In this document: positions 6,833 through 14,529 of the stretch, in pieces
How positions within the stretch are numbered: the stretch's first letter is position 1
How the letters are laid out: every line of letters begins with the position of its first letter
From: Colimorpha_A sp045593985
GTDB taxonomy: Bacteria > Bacillota > Clostridia > Oscillospirales > CAG-272
Direction of reading: 5' to 3'
NCBI GenBank assembly: GCA_045593985.1
Contig: JAZNXR010000061.1
Location: 1 to 37,174 of the forward strand
DNA length: 37,174 nt
Made by a program: the position numbers and the translations under genes
The notes under the pieces: model-generated
What the model saw: only the letters and a program-made list of their open reading frames with translations
Told to the model about the DNA's origin: nothing
Database searches by the model: none

Positions 6833-7786
6833 TTAATAGAATGTCGTTACGATCTCACTCGGGGGATCGCACTTTTCGGCTTTTACGCCGACAAGAACGG
6901 GGCCGACCTTGCCGTAAAGCGGGCAATGCTTAACTGAAATATGAGCGTTGATCCTATACCATTCGCCCTTTTCAATATCCTTTCCGCCGTTTTCGCAAAG
7001 CAGACCGCCGTAGGTGATATCGTCGACGCAGCAGGTCATGATCTGACGGCCGATAACGAACTCGTCGGGCTTAAGCTCGCCGTTTTTCGTTGCCTGGCCT
7101 ATAAAGGTAACCTTCTTCGCATCGTAGCCTTCCATGCTTTCGGCAAGATCGCGGTACCAAAGAGCGTAATCACGGTCGGCGATCTCGATAACGTCAGCAT
7201 TCACGTCAAAGGGAAGGGGATCGACGATATCGTCGTAATCAAATGATCCGTCGGTTCTTTCGTAGATAATATCGGTTCTGCGTGAAACACCTCGAACGAG
7301 CTTGTGAAGCATATCGGTATTGGTCTCGGGGGTACAACGGTTAAATACCGTAAGCTCGCAGAACGATAGCTTGTCAACGACGAGATTTCGCATATTTGCG
7401 TTAAAAAGCTCAATGGTATTCGCATCAACGAAATTCATTATCTGATAAATTATCCAGTTTCGGGGAACTGACGCAAAAAGGTCTGAAACGAGCCACATTC
7501 CGTTGTATTCAAGCAAAATGCGGTTAGCCTTGTGCTTTCTGCGAAGCGCCTCAAGCTTGTCGGGATTAAGACGGCTGATATCATCAATGATCTCAACGTA
7601 AACCAGAGGAGAGGCAAAAACCGAAGGATCAAGCTCAACCTCGCCTTCCTCGCAGAGCAGGACGAGAGTCCTGTCGCCGTCCTTGAAGAAATTGGGATCG
7701 GAAAGCGTTTCGTTTATAAACGAGGTCTTTCCCGATTCGAGAAAGCCGGTAAAAAGATATACGGGATATTCTTCTCGGTTAAACAT
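6833..7786 (-). CDS. CobW/COG0523-like P-loop GTPase lacking the CxCC motif
   Basis: The 317-residue protein belongs to the CobW/HypB/UreG GTPase group, with Walker A GFLESGKTS at residues 14-22. The position where metallochaperone members carry GCxCC instead reads LLCEEGEVELDP (about 43-54), so the usual metal-relay cysteines are absent. The rest resembles the C-terminal part of COG0523 proteins and ends VTTFY. It starts 2 bases after the stop of the CxCC-bearing paralogue, with AGAGG as ribosome site inside that gene's end, so the two are co-translated. A partner or regulatory role for the upstream metallochaperone is a reasonable inference. No substrate can be assigned. Confidence 0.85.
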   Translation of the reverse strand: MFNREEYPVYLFTGFLESGKTSFINETLSDPNFFKDGDRTLVLLCEEGEVELDPSVFASPLVYVEIIDDISRLNPDKLEALRRKHKANRILLEYNGMWLVSDLFASVPRNWIIYQIMNFVDANTIELFNANMRNLVVDKLSFCELTVFNRCTPETNTDMLHKLVRGVSRRTDIIYERTDGSFDYDDIVDPLPFDVNADVIEIADRDYALWYRDLAESMEGYDAKKVTFIGQATKNGELKPDEFVIGRQIMTCCVDDITYGGLLCENGGKDIEKGEWYRINAHISVKHCPLYGKVGPVLVGVKAEKCDPPSEIVTTFY

Positions 7787-7788
7787 AA

Positions 7789-8868
7789 TTAACCTCTTTC
7801 AAAAAGATGATGCAGACCGTGCTTATCAAGCCCCGTTCCGATGACGCAGAGCTTTCCCGTGATGTCGGAAGCACCGTAGCGAACGCTCTTTTCGCCGGGA
7901 ACGTAGTCGAAATGTATCCACTGTCCGTCGCTTGAAGCAACGATGCCCTTCGCACGAAGAACCGTACCGAATTTGCCGGTCATAAGCTCGTCGAGGCAGT
8001 CCTCAATATCCGAGAGGGTGAATTTGTCGGCAGTTTCAACGCCCCAGCTCGTGAATACGTCGTCGGCGTGATGATGACCGTGATCGTGATGGTGATGATG
8101 CTCATGCTCATGCTCATGCTCATGCTCATGATGATGACACTCACATTCGGGATCATCACACTCGTGATCGTGGTGATGCTCGTGATGATGACACTCGCAT
8201 TCGGGATCATCGCATTCGTGATCGTGATGATGGTGATGCTCGTGCATAAGCTCGTGCAAGCGGGATTCAAGAGTGTCCTTGCTCTCGGCAGCGGCAAGAA
8301 TTGACTTTCCGTCAACCTGATCCCAAGGAGTAGTAACGATCGAAGCGTTTTCATTGACGCTGCGGATTATCTGAATACATTCCTTCAGCTTGTCCTCACG
8401 GATCCCGTCTGTGCGGGAAAGCACGATGGCGGTTGCATATTCTATCTGATTGCGATAGAATTCCGCAAAGTTTTTCATATACATCTTGCACTTGCTTGCG
8501 TCAATTACTGCGCAAACGGCAGAAAGAGAAAGTCCGTCAACGCCCGAATCCTCAACTGCCTTGATTACGTCGGAAAGCTTGCCGACACCCGAGGGCTCGA
8601 TAACGATTCTGTCGGGAGAAAATTCCTCTTTGACCTTTCCGAGCGCCTCTCCGAAATCTCCGACGAGCGAGCAGCAAATACAGCCCGAGTTCATCTCGGT
8701 AATTTCCACTCCCGCTTCACGGAGAAAACCGCCGTCAATACCGATCTGACCAAACTCATTTTCGATAAGAACGATCTTCTCGCCCGAATAAGCTTCGCTT
8801 AAAAGCTTCTTGATAAGAGTGGTTTTTCCCGCTCCGAGAAAGCCTGAATATATATCAACCTTAGTCAT
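7789..8868 (-). CDS. COG0523/CobW metallochaperone GTPase with His/Cys-rich linker
   Basis: The 359-residue protein has Walker A GFLGAGKTT (9-17), the COG0523 hallmark GCICC (62-66), EPSG (91-94) and the base-recognition stretch SRTD (151-154). Between the GTPase domain and the C-terminal CobW_C domain lies an extreme metal-binding linker (about 205-268) with over 30 His plus six Cys, built on a perfect 18-residue tandem repeat. Family knowledge: such proteins deliver zinc or a similar divalent metal to client enzymes using GTP. I start it at ATG 8868 (GGAGG five bases upstream); the longer frame to 8964 runs over the promoter. It heads a two-gene operon with a CxCC-less paralogue. Which metal and client is unknown. 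Confidence 0.92.
   Translation of the reverse strand: MTKVDIYSGFLGAGKTTLIKKLLSEAYSGEKIVLIENEFGQIGIDGGFLREAGVEITEMNSGCICCSLVGDFGEALGKVKEEFSPDRIVIEPSGVGKLSDVIKAVEDSGVDGLSLSAVCAVIDASKCKMYMKNFAEFYRNQIEYATAIVLSRTDGIREDKLKECIQIIRSVNENASIVTTPWDQVDGKSILAAAESKDTLESRLHELMHEHHHHHDHECDDPECECHHHEHHHDHECDDPECECHHHEHEHEHEHEHHHHHDHGHHHADDVFTSWGVETADKFTLSDIEDCLDELMTGKFGTVLRAKGIVASSDGQWIHFDYVPGEKSVRYGASDITGKLCVIGTGLDKHGLHHLFERG
8065..8247 (-). repeat. In-gene tandem repeat coding the His/Cys linker
   Basis: Two adjacent 54-base units (8179-8232 and 8125-8178) encode the identical 18 residues HHHDHECDDPECECHHHE and differ at only five bases, all silent. They are followed by a hexamer array encoding alternating Glu-His (8101-8130 region). 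The unit brings three Cys and seven His each time, so copy number would directly set metal capacity. Confidence 0.85.
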
Positions 8869-8899
8869 ATTTTCCTCCGAAAAATAATCTTTAAATAGT

Positions 8900-8928
8900 A
8901 TTATATCACCTTTTATTATCAACTTCAA
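8900..8928 (-). promoter_or_regulatory. Promoter of the COG0523 gene pair
   Basis: On the minus strand TTGAAG (complement of 8923-8928) and TATAAT (complement of 8900-8905) are 17 bp apart, giving a leader of about 25 bases. I see no clear Zur or other metalloregulator palindrome around it. Confidence 0.65.
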
Positions 8929-8964
8929 GCGATAAAGAAAAATTGTTACATTTTTGTGCTTCAA

Positions 8965-8993
8965 TTGACAATCGGTTAAAGCGGTAGTATAAT
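8965..8993 (+). promoter_or_regulatory. Perfect consensus promoter of the lipoprotein-nifS-murD operon
   Basis: TTGACA at 8965-8970 and TATAAT at 8988-8993 are exactly 17 bp apart, with transcription expected near 9000 and a leader of about 32 bases before ATG 9032. Confidence 0.88.
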
Positions 8994-9031
8994 GTAAAGT
9001 GATTAATAATACATAACGGAGACCTCATATA

Positions 9032-9628
9032 ATGAAAACATCCATAAAAAAGATAGCTCTCGCTCTTTTCGCAGTCATTCTTTGCCTCAGCTTCGCTTCT
9101 TGCGGAAATAAGGACGACTACGTGCCGGTAGGCTACAAAAGAGTGTCAAACGGCAATGCAGACCACGTTCTCTACGTCCCTGAAAGCTGGATCGTCGATA
9201 TGTCAACGGGAGTAACGACCGCAAGAGTATCAAAGACCGATTCTTCGAATATCTCCTTTATGAGCTTCGACCTTGCCAACTTCGAAGCTCCGACCGAGAC
9301 CGAAGCAACAACGGGCGAAACCGAGAATCAGCCTGAGACTGACGCTATTGACGATTTCTGGGCATATTACAGCGAGGAATTCAAAAAAACCTTCCCCGAT
9401 ATTACCTATGACGAGGACGGATATGGCGTAAATATGCTCGTTTCCAAGCTGGCGGCAAAAAAATATATCTATACCGCAACGGTAACCGGCGCATCGTATA
9501 AGTTTATGCAGATAGTCGTTATCAAGAACGATACGGTATATCTGTTTACCTATACCGCAAAGGCAGAGGTTTACGACACGCACGAAGCCGAGGCTTTGAA
9601 AATCGCAGGCTACATTGAAATCAAATAA
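9032..9628 (+). CDS. Lipoprotein, PsbP-like fold suspected
   Basis: This 198-residue protein starts with a lipoprotein signal peptide ending in the lipobox FASC (Cys24), so the mature protein is lipid-anchored outside the membrane. The body begins with a pattern typical of PsbP-like proteins (HVLYVPESWIVD) and closes with alternating strands (YLFTYTAKAEVYDTHEAEAL), which I take as a weak sign of that fold. Residues 88-108 are a low-complexity Thr/Glu linker. GGAG lies ten bases before ATG 9032. Its stop overlaps the start of the cysteine desulfurase by one base. The function is unknown. Confidence 0.8.
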   Translation: MKTSIKKIALALFAVILCLSFASCGNKDDYVPVGYKRVSNGNADHVLYVPESWIVDMSTGVTTARVSKTDSSNISFMSFDLANFEAPTETEATTGETENQPETDAIDDFWAYYSEEFKKTFPDITYDEDGYGVNMLVSKLAAKKYIYTATVTGASYKFMQIVVIKNDTVYLFTYTAKAEVYDTHEAEALKIAGYIEIK

Positions 9629-10791
9629 TGAACGATATCTATTTTGACAACAGCGCAACGACACGGGTGCTGAAGGGTGCGGCGGATGCGGCGTACAGGG
9701 TAATGACCGAGGAATACGGAAACCCCTCGTCAGTGCACGGCAAGGGAGTAAACGCATCAAATATCCTTTCGGAAGCAAAAAACATGCTTCTGTCGTCACT
9801 CGGCGTGCGTCCGCACGGAAATTATACCGTTTTCTTTACAGGAAGCGGCACAGAAGCCGACAATATGGCAATATCCGGCGTAATTAATGCTAAAAATTAC
9901 CGGTTCAAGCCGAGAATTATAACTACCGACAGCGAGCATCCCGCAGTCCTTTCCCCGATAAGCGAGGCAGAGAGAAAGGGCGCCGATGTTGTCCGTCTTT
10001 CAACAAAGGGCGGCGTTATCGACATAAACGAGCTTATTTCAGCATTAACGCCCGAAACGGTACTCGTATCGGTAATGCTCGTAAATAATGAAACGGGCGC
10101 GCTCTACGATGTAAAAAGCATCTTTGCCGAAGCGAAGAAGCGCTGTCCCAATGTGATAACGCATTGCGATGCGATCCAAGGCTATATGAAGCTTCCGATA
10201 AGCCTTCCAAGGCTTGGCTGCGACCTTATGACAGTAAGCGCACATAAGATTGGTGCGCCAAAGGGCGTCGGCGCCTTGATATGCGAAAAATCACTTCTGA
10301 CAAAAAAACAGTTAAGCCCGATAATCTTCGGCGGCGGTCAGGAGCAGGGGCTTCGCTCGGGCACCGAAAACCTTCCGGGAATTGCGGCGTTCAAGGAAGC
10401 AATTTCAGAGCATAAGGATAAAATAAACGATAATTACACCTACGTTTCACGTCTGCGCGAAAAGCTGATCTCGCTTCTTCCCGATGGCGTGACGGTAAAC
10501 ACACCGAAAAACGAATATCTTCCTCATATAGTAAGCCTGACGGCAAACGGCGTAAAAAGCGAGGTGCTGGTCCGTGCGCTGTCAAGTGAGGGAATATATA
10601 TTTCCGCAGGCTCCGCCTGCTCTTCAAAAAAGCTGAAAACGAGTACTGTTCTGACGGCGTTCGGTCATTCGCCAAATTCTGCAGACTCAACGGTGCGTGT
10701 CAGCTTCTCCCCATTAAATACGGAGGACGAAATCGTCGTCTTCGTAAAAACGCTAAACGAAATTCTGAATAAGCTCGCAAGAAAGAGATAA
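9628..10791 (+). CDS. Cysteine desulfurase, NifS/IscS family
   Basis: The 387-residue PLP enzyme removes sulfur from L-cysteine, giving alanine and an enzyme persulfide for Fe-S clusters, thio-tRNA or other sulfur needs. The sequence shows the PLP-phosphate loop GSGTEADN (72-79), His104 that stacks on PLP, VNNETG (152-157), D181 and Q184, the PLP lysine in SAHK (Lys207) and the active-site cysteine in GSACSS (Cys331). Length is normal. It begins on the last base of the preceding lipoprotein stop codon. No IscU scaffold or thiI/mnmA gene is adjacent, so the sulfur acceptor is not shown by context. Confidence 0.93.
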   Translation: MNDIYFDNSATTRVLKGAADAAYRVMTEEYGNPSSVHGKGVNASNILSEAKNMLLSSLGVRPHGNYTVFFTGSGTEADNMAISGVINAKNYRFKPRIITTDSEHPAVLSPISEAERKGADVVRLSTKGGVIDINELISALTPETVLVSVMLVNNETGALYDVKSIFAEAKKRCPNVITHCDAIQGYMKLPISLPRLGCDLMTVSAHKIGAPKGVGALICEKSLLTKKQLSPIIFGGGQEQGLRSGTENLPGIAAFKEAISEHKDKINDNYTYVSRLREKLISLLPDGVTVNTPKNEYLPHIVSLTANGVKSEVLVRALSSEGIYISAGSACSSKKLKTSTVLTAFGHSPNSADSTVRVSFSPLNTEDEIVVFVKTLNEILNKLARKR

Positions 10792-10792
10792 T

Positions 10793-12139
10793 ATGAGAAA
10801 TTTTAACGGCAAAAAGGTAACGGTAATAGGACTTGGAATATCAAATACTCCCCTTATTCCGTGGCTTCTTTCCCGAGGTGCGACAGTCACCGCAAGGGAT
10901 AAAAAGGAGTTTGAAAGCCTACCCGAAAATGTTAAAAAATATAAGGACGAGGGCGTAAGCTTCGTTTGCGGAGAAGGCTATCTTTCGGATATTGATGCCG
11001 ATTATATCTTCAAGGCGCCGGGACTTCGATACGATCTGCCCGAAATTTCTGCAGCGGTCGAAAAGGGCGCAATTTTGACGAGCGAAATGGAGCAGTTTTT
11101 TCTCGAATGTCCCTGTAAAATAATAGGTGTGACAGGCTCCGACGGAAAAACCACGTCTACAACGCTTATCTATAAATGCCTCTGTGAGCAGTACGGAGAG
11201 GATAAGGTGTACGTTGGCGGTAACATAGGCAAGCCGCTTCTTCCCGAGGTCGGGAATATGGACGAAACCTGCTTTGCAGTAGTAGAGCTTTCCTCATTCC
11301 AGCTTCATACAATGAGCCATTCCCCCGATATTTCGGTTATAACCAATCTTTCGCCGAATCATCTCGATTACCATAAGGGAATGGAGGAATATGTTGAGGC
11401 GAAGAAGAACATTTACCTTAACGCAAAGCCCGGCTCGATTCTCGTTTTGAACGGTGAAAACGGTGTAACGAAAGATCTCGGCTCGGACGCCCCCGATGGC
11501 GTTGAGGTCCGCTATTTCCTTAACGGCTATGCAAAGGTGGAAAACGGAAAAATTACGGTAAACGGCAGAAGTGTTTTGAATACCGACGATATACTGATTC
11601 CGGGCAGACACAATATCGAAAACTACTGCGGAATAATCTGCGCCCTTGACGGCATCGTCAGCGACGAGGCATTCAGAAAGGTCGCAAGGACCTTCGGCGG
11701 AGTTGAGCACAGAATCGAGCTTGTTCGCCGCTTAAACGGCGTAAGCTACTATAACAGCTCAATTGATTCCTCCCCGACACGAAGTGCGGCGGCGCTCAAT
11801 TCCTTTAAGGAAAGGGTTATCGTCATCTGCGGCGGCTACGATAAGAAGATCCCCTTCGAGCCTCTTGCCGACGTGCTTCTTAAAAAGGCAAAGACCGTAG
11901 TTCTTACCGGCGCAACTGCATCTAAAATTAAAGATGCAATAGTGAGCCATAAGGACTATAACGAGGCTTCATTAAAAATAATCGAAAAGCCCGATTTCAA
12001 GGACGCCGTGCTTGCAGCACATAACGACGCAAAGGAAGGCGATACAGTCCTTCTTTCACCCGCCTGCGCAAGCTTTGACGCCTTTCCGAATTTTGAAGTA
12101 AGAGGAAATACCTTCAAGGAAATTATAAAAAATCTATGA
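10793..12139 (+). CDS. murD: UDP-N-acetylmuramoylalanine--D-glutamate ligase MurD
   Basis: The 448-residue Mur ligase adds D-glutamate to UDP-MurNAc-L-Ala in cytoplasmic peptidoglycan synthesis. It has an N-terminal Rossmann-like UDP-binding domain (VIGLGISN, 11-18), the ATP P-loop GVTGSDGKTT (112-121), VELSSFQL (about 162-169, the MurD-specific stretch), NLSPNHLDYH with its catalytic His (about 185-194), and the C-terminal domain with SPACASFDAFPNFEVRGNTF, a strong MurD marker. It starts one base after the cysteine desulfurase stop and overlaps the next gene by 4 bases. It is not beside mraY, murG or fts genes in this window, so it lies outside a normal dcw cluster. Confidence 0.95.
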   Translation: MRNFNGKKVTVIGLGISNTPLIPWLLSRGATVTARDKKEFESLPENVKKYKDEGVSFVCGEGYLSDIDADYIFKAPGLRYDLPEISAAVEKGAILTSEMEQFFLECPCKIIGVTGSDGKTTSTTLIYKCLCEQYGEDKVYVGGNIGKPLLPEVGNMDETCFAVVELSSFQLHTMSHSPDISVITNLSPNHLDYHKGMEEYVEAKKNIYLNAKPGSILVLNGENGVTKDLGSDAPDGVEVRYFLNGYAKVENGKITVNGRSVLNTDDILIPGRHNIENYCGIICALDGIVSDEAFRKVARTFGGVEHRIELVRRLNGVSYYNSSIDSSPTRSAAALNSFKERVIVICGGYDKKIPFEPLADVLLKKAKTVVLTGATASKIKDAIVSHKDYNEASLKIIEKPDFKDAVLAAHNDAKEGDTVLLSPACASFDAFPNFEVRGNTFKEIIKNL

Positions 12140-12999
12140 TAAAAAATCTTGTTTCTCCGCTTCTTCCGAAGCGTGAAAAAAACGCAAATAAAGGCACATT
12201 CGGCACCTTAACGGTAGTCGGCGGCTCGGAAAAATTCCGTGGCGCACCGATCCTTGCCTGCGAAGCGGCGCTTCGCTGTGGTGTCGGAATCTGCCGTCTT
12301 TGCTCGACCGAAAAGGTTGTCGCAGCGGCTGCTGTGCGCCGCCCCGAGATAGTTTTTCAGCCGATAGAGGAAACCGAAAAGGGCGCAATAAGCTCAAAAA
12401 GCTTTATTTTAAACCTTAAAGGCATAATAAAAAGCAACGCTGTTCTCGTTGGAATCGGAATGACGGAATGCTTCGATACCGAGGCGACTGTCACCGCACT
12501 CATCGGTAATTACGAAGGCAGCCTGATTATTGATGCCGACGGCTTGAACAGCATCAAAACCTGCCCCGAAAAGCTGCTCGGTGCAAATAAAACCCCGATT
12601 ATTACGCCTCACGTTGGCGAAATGTCACGCTTGACGAAGCTCCCGATTTCCGAAATAAAGGAAAGCCGCGAAAGAGTTGCCCTCGATTTTGCAAAAAAAT
12701 ATAACTGCGTCGTAGTCCTGAAGGATTCGGTAACGGTAATTGCTTCACCCGAAGGAAAATCCATCACCCTTAACCGTGAGAATTCCGCACTGGCCAAGGG
12801 CGGCTCGGGAGACGTGCTTTCCGGTATTATCGCATCGCTTTCGGCACAGGGACTCGCTCCCTATGATGCAGCGCTCTGCGGCACGGTGATTCACAGCGAA
12901 GCAGGTCTTGCGGCATCAAGCGTGATGGCAGAGGAAAGTGTCCTGCCGAGCGATATAATAGCCTGCCTTTCGGCAGTTTTCAAGGAATTAAGGAGCTAA
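12136..12999 (+). CDS. nnrD: ADP-dependent NAD(P)H-hydrate dehydratase
   Basis: The 287-residue protein is the stand-alone dehydratase domain (YjeF C-terminal, ribokinase-like fold) that repairs damaged NAD(P)H hydrates using ADP. Landmarks are the N-terminal KGTFG (19-23) with VVGGSEKFRGAP, the substrate site DADGLN (133-138), TPHVGEM (157-163) and the nucleotide/catalytic loop KGGSGDVLSG (221-230, Asp226). The NnrE epimerase half found in many bacterial fusions is missing here. ATG 12136 overlaps the murD stop in an ATGA arrangement. Confidence 0.94.
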   Translation: MIKNLVSPLLPKREKNANKGTFGTLTVVGGSEKFRGAPILACEAALRCGVGICRLCSTEKVVAAAAVRRPEIVFQPIEETEKGAISSKSFILNLKGIIKSNAVLVGIGMTECFDTEATVTALIGNYEGSLIIDADGLNSIKTCPEKLLGANKTPIITPHVGEMSRLTKLPISEIKESRERVALDFAKKYNCVVVLKDSVTVIASPEGKSITLNRENSALAKGGSGDVLSGIIASLSAQGLAPYDAALCGTVIHSEAGLAASSVMAEESVLPSDIIACLSAVFKELRS

Positions 13000-13000
13000 A

Positions 13001-13519
13001 ATGAAACTGATAATCGCATCCGATATACATGGCTCGTCATACTACTGTGGCAAGCTCGTCGAGGTAATAAATAAAGCAAACCCCGACAGAATACTTCTGC
13101 TCGGAGATATTCTCTATCACGGCCCTCGTAACGATCTTCCGAGAGATTACGCACCGAAAGAGGTTATTGCTATGCTGAATCCTCTATCGGACAAAATAAT
13201 CTCCGTCAGAGGAAACTGCGATACCGAGGTCGACCAGATGGTCTTGGACTTTGATGTTTTGAGCGACAGCGCAGTTATTTATGACGGAGCAACCGAAATT
13301 TTTGCAACTCACGGACATAAATATTCACCCGAAAACCCACCGAAGATAAAGAAAGGCGCCTATCTTCTCGGAGGACATACACACGTCGCCGAAAGACGGG
13401 AAATGAATGGATTTACCTACATAAACCCGGGCTCCGTATCTATTCCGAAGGGCGGTACGAGCCGCGGTGGACTCATATACGAAAACGGCATATTTACACC
13501 GTTCTCCCTTGAGGACTGA
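13001..13519 (+). CDS. yfcE: YfcE-type metallophosphodiesterase
   Basis: This 172-residue calcineurin-like phosphoesterase has all the metal ligands of the MJ0936/YfcE group: DxH (Asp8, His10), GD (Asp36), GNCD (Asn72), THGH (His104) and GGHTH (His126, His128). Family members hydrolyse phosphodiesters such as bis-pNPP, and the physiological substrate is unsettled. GGAG precedes the ATG, and the gene begins one base after the stop of nnrD. It is cytoplasmic (no signal peptide). Confidence 0.92.
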   Translation: MKLIIASDIHGSSYYCGKLVEVINKANPDRILLLGDILYHGPRNDLPRDYAPKEVIAMLNPLSDKIISVRGNCDTEVDQMVLDFDVLSDSAVIYDGATEIFATHGHKYSPENPPKIKKGAYLLGGHTHVAERREMNGFTYINPGSVSIPKGGTSRGGLIYENGIFTPFSLED

Positions 13520-13521
13520 AA

Positions 13522-14340
13522 ATGAAAGATAAAAAGAAAAAGCAACGCAAAAAAGATATACTTGTTGCCGAAATAAAGAAGAATAAAGCGAGCTTTGCGG
13601 TATATGTTACTCTGCGAGCAATTGCCATTGCGTTGCTTGTTCTTTCGGCTGTTTTCGGTAACTACGAAAGTGCGGGAATGTGCCTTCTTACGCTCATCAT
13701 GCTGCTTGCTCCCGCATTTGTCGAAAAGACCTTTCGAATCGAGCTTCCGACAGCGCTTGAGATTGTCGTAATGTGCTTTATCTTTGCGCATACGATACTC
13801 GGAGAGCTTGCGAGCTTCTATGTCCGTGTTCCCGGTTGGGACACGATGCTTCACACCTTAAACGGATTTATCTGTGTCGGTGTCGGAATATCGCTTGTTG
13901 ATCTGCTGAATAAAAACAAAAAATTCCGCTTCGAGCTTTCACCGATATATGTTGTCATCGCCGCGTTCTGTTTCTCAATGACCGTCGGCGTTCTGTGGGA
14001 GTTTTTGGAATTTGGAATGGATCTGTTCTTCGGTACGGATATGCAGAAGGACACAGTCATAACCTCTATAAAATCGGTAGCTCTCGATCTGACGAACAGT
14101 AACAAGGTCCTTGAGATAAACGGCATAAAAATGACCGAGGTAAACGGCGAGCTACTACCGATAAACGGCTATCTTGATATAGGGCTTATCGACACGATGA
14201 AGGATCTCTTTGTGAACTTCATAGGCGCAGTATTATTTTCGATCGGCGGATTTTTCTATCTGAAATTCCGCGGCAAGAAAAGCCGCATGATAGAGGGCTT
14301 CATTCCGATCCCGGTAAACGACGATAAAACAGAAGAATAA
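13522..14340 (+). CDS. YjdF-like (DUF2238-type) membrane protein
   Basis: The 272-residue product has a basic N terminus and about six membrane segments (near 23-43, 47-65, 73-91, 108-126, 135-157 and 228-248). It carries the conserved features I associate with YjdF/DUF2238 proteins: WDTMLHTLNGF after the third segment and GVLWEFLEFGMD in the fifth, with conserved Asp, His and Glu in or next to the membrane. A soluble insert (about 165-225) separates the last segment. It starts two bases after yfcE and is the last gene of the operon. Function in the family is not established. Confidence 0.78.
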   Translation: MKDKKKKQRKKDILVAEIKKNKASFAVYVTLRAIAIALLVLSAVFGNYESAGMCLLTLIMLLAPAFVEKTFRIELPTALEIVVMCFIFAHTILGELASFYVRVPGWDTMLHTLNGFICVGVGISLVDLLNKNKKFRFELSPIYVVIAAFCFSMTVGVLWEFLEFGMDLFFGTDMQKDTVITSIKSVALDLTNSNKVLEINGIKMTEVNGELLPINGYLDIGLIDTMKDLFVNFIGAVLFSIGGFFYLKFRGKKSRMIEGFIPIPVNDDKTEE

Positions 14341-14347
14341 TTGTATT

Positions 14348-14376
14348 AAAAAGGGCGACAATCGGTCGCCCTTTTT
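14348..14376 (+). terminator. Operon-end intrinsic terminator
   Basis: AAAAAGGGCGAC and GTCGCCCTTTTT form a perfect 12-bp stem around a 5-base loop, seven bases after the last gene of the murD operon. Confidence 0.9.
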
Positions 14377-14406
14377 GCTCCCTCTGAAATAACTTTTAAT
14401 TGTCTA

Positions 14407-14435
14407 TTGAAATATTATTTTATATATGTTAAAAT
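14407..14435 (+). promoter_or_regulatory. Promoter of the ABC exporter pair
   Basis: TTGAAA at 14407-14412 and TAAAAT at 14430-14435 are 17 bp apart. Transcription would start near 14442, leaving a leader of about 88 bases. Confidence 0.75.
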
Positions 14436-14472
14436 GTAGCTTGGAATCTCAAAAATGTAACGGAATTTCGCA

Positions 14473-14497
14473 ACAGACTGCTCCGAAGGCGGTCTGT
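14473..14497 (+). other. Leader hairpin upstream of the ABC exporter
   Basis: ACAGACTGC and GCGGTCTGT pair over nine positions (one G-T pair) around a 7-base loop. It lies in the untranslated leader, ends 32 bases before ATG 14530 and is followed six bases later by only five T. It could be a weak attenuator or an mRNA-stability element. I see no leader peptide with a ribosome site. Confidence 0.4.
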
Positions 14498-14529
14498 CCA
14501 TCAATTTTTGAATCAAGAACCAAGGTAAA

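Noticed and set aside
8101..8240. Short tandem repeats that could be mistaken for a CRISPR or noncoding satellite
   Set aside because: Units are contiguous without spacers and lie in frame inside the COG0523 gene, encoding a conserved peptide repeat.
8068..8304. Plus-strand frame of Met/Val/Leu-rich low-complexity protein
   Set aside because: It is the antisense shadow of the CAT/CAC histidine codons in the COG0523 linker and has no ribosome site.
14426..14529. Leader-peptide frame before the ABC exporter
   Set aside because: Its ATG lies within the spacer and -10 box of the promoter, upstream of the transcript start; other ATGs there are followed at once by a stop.
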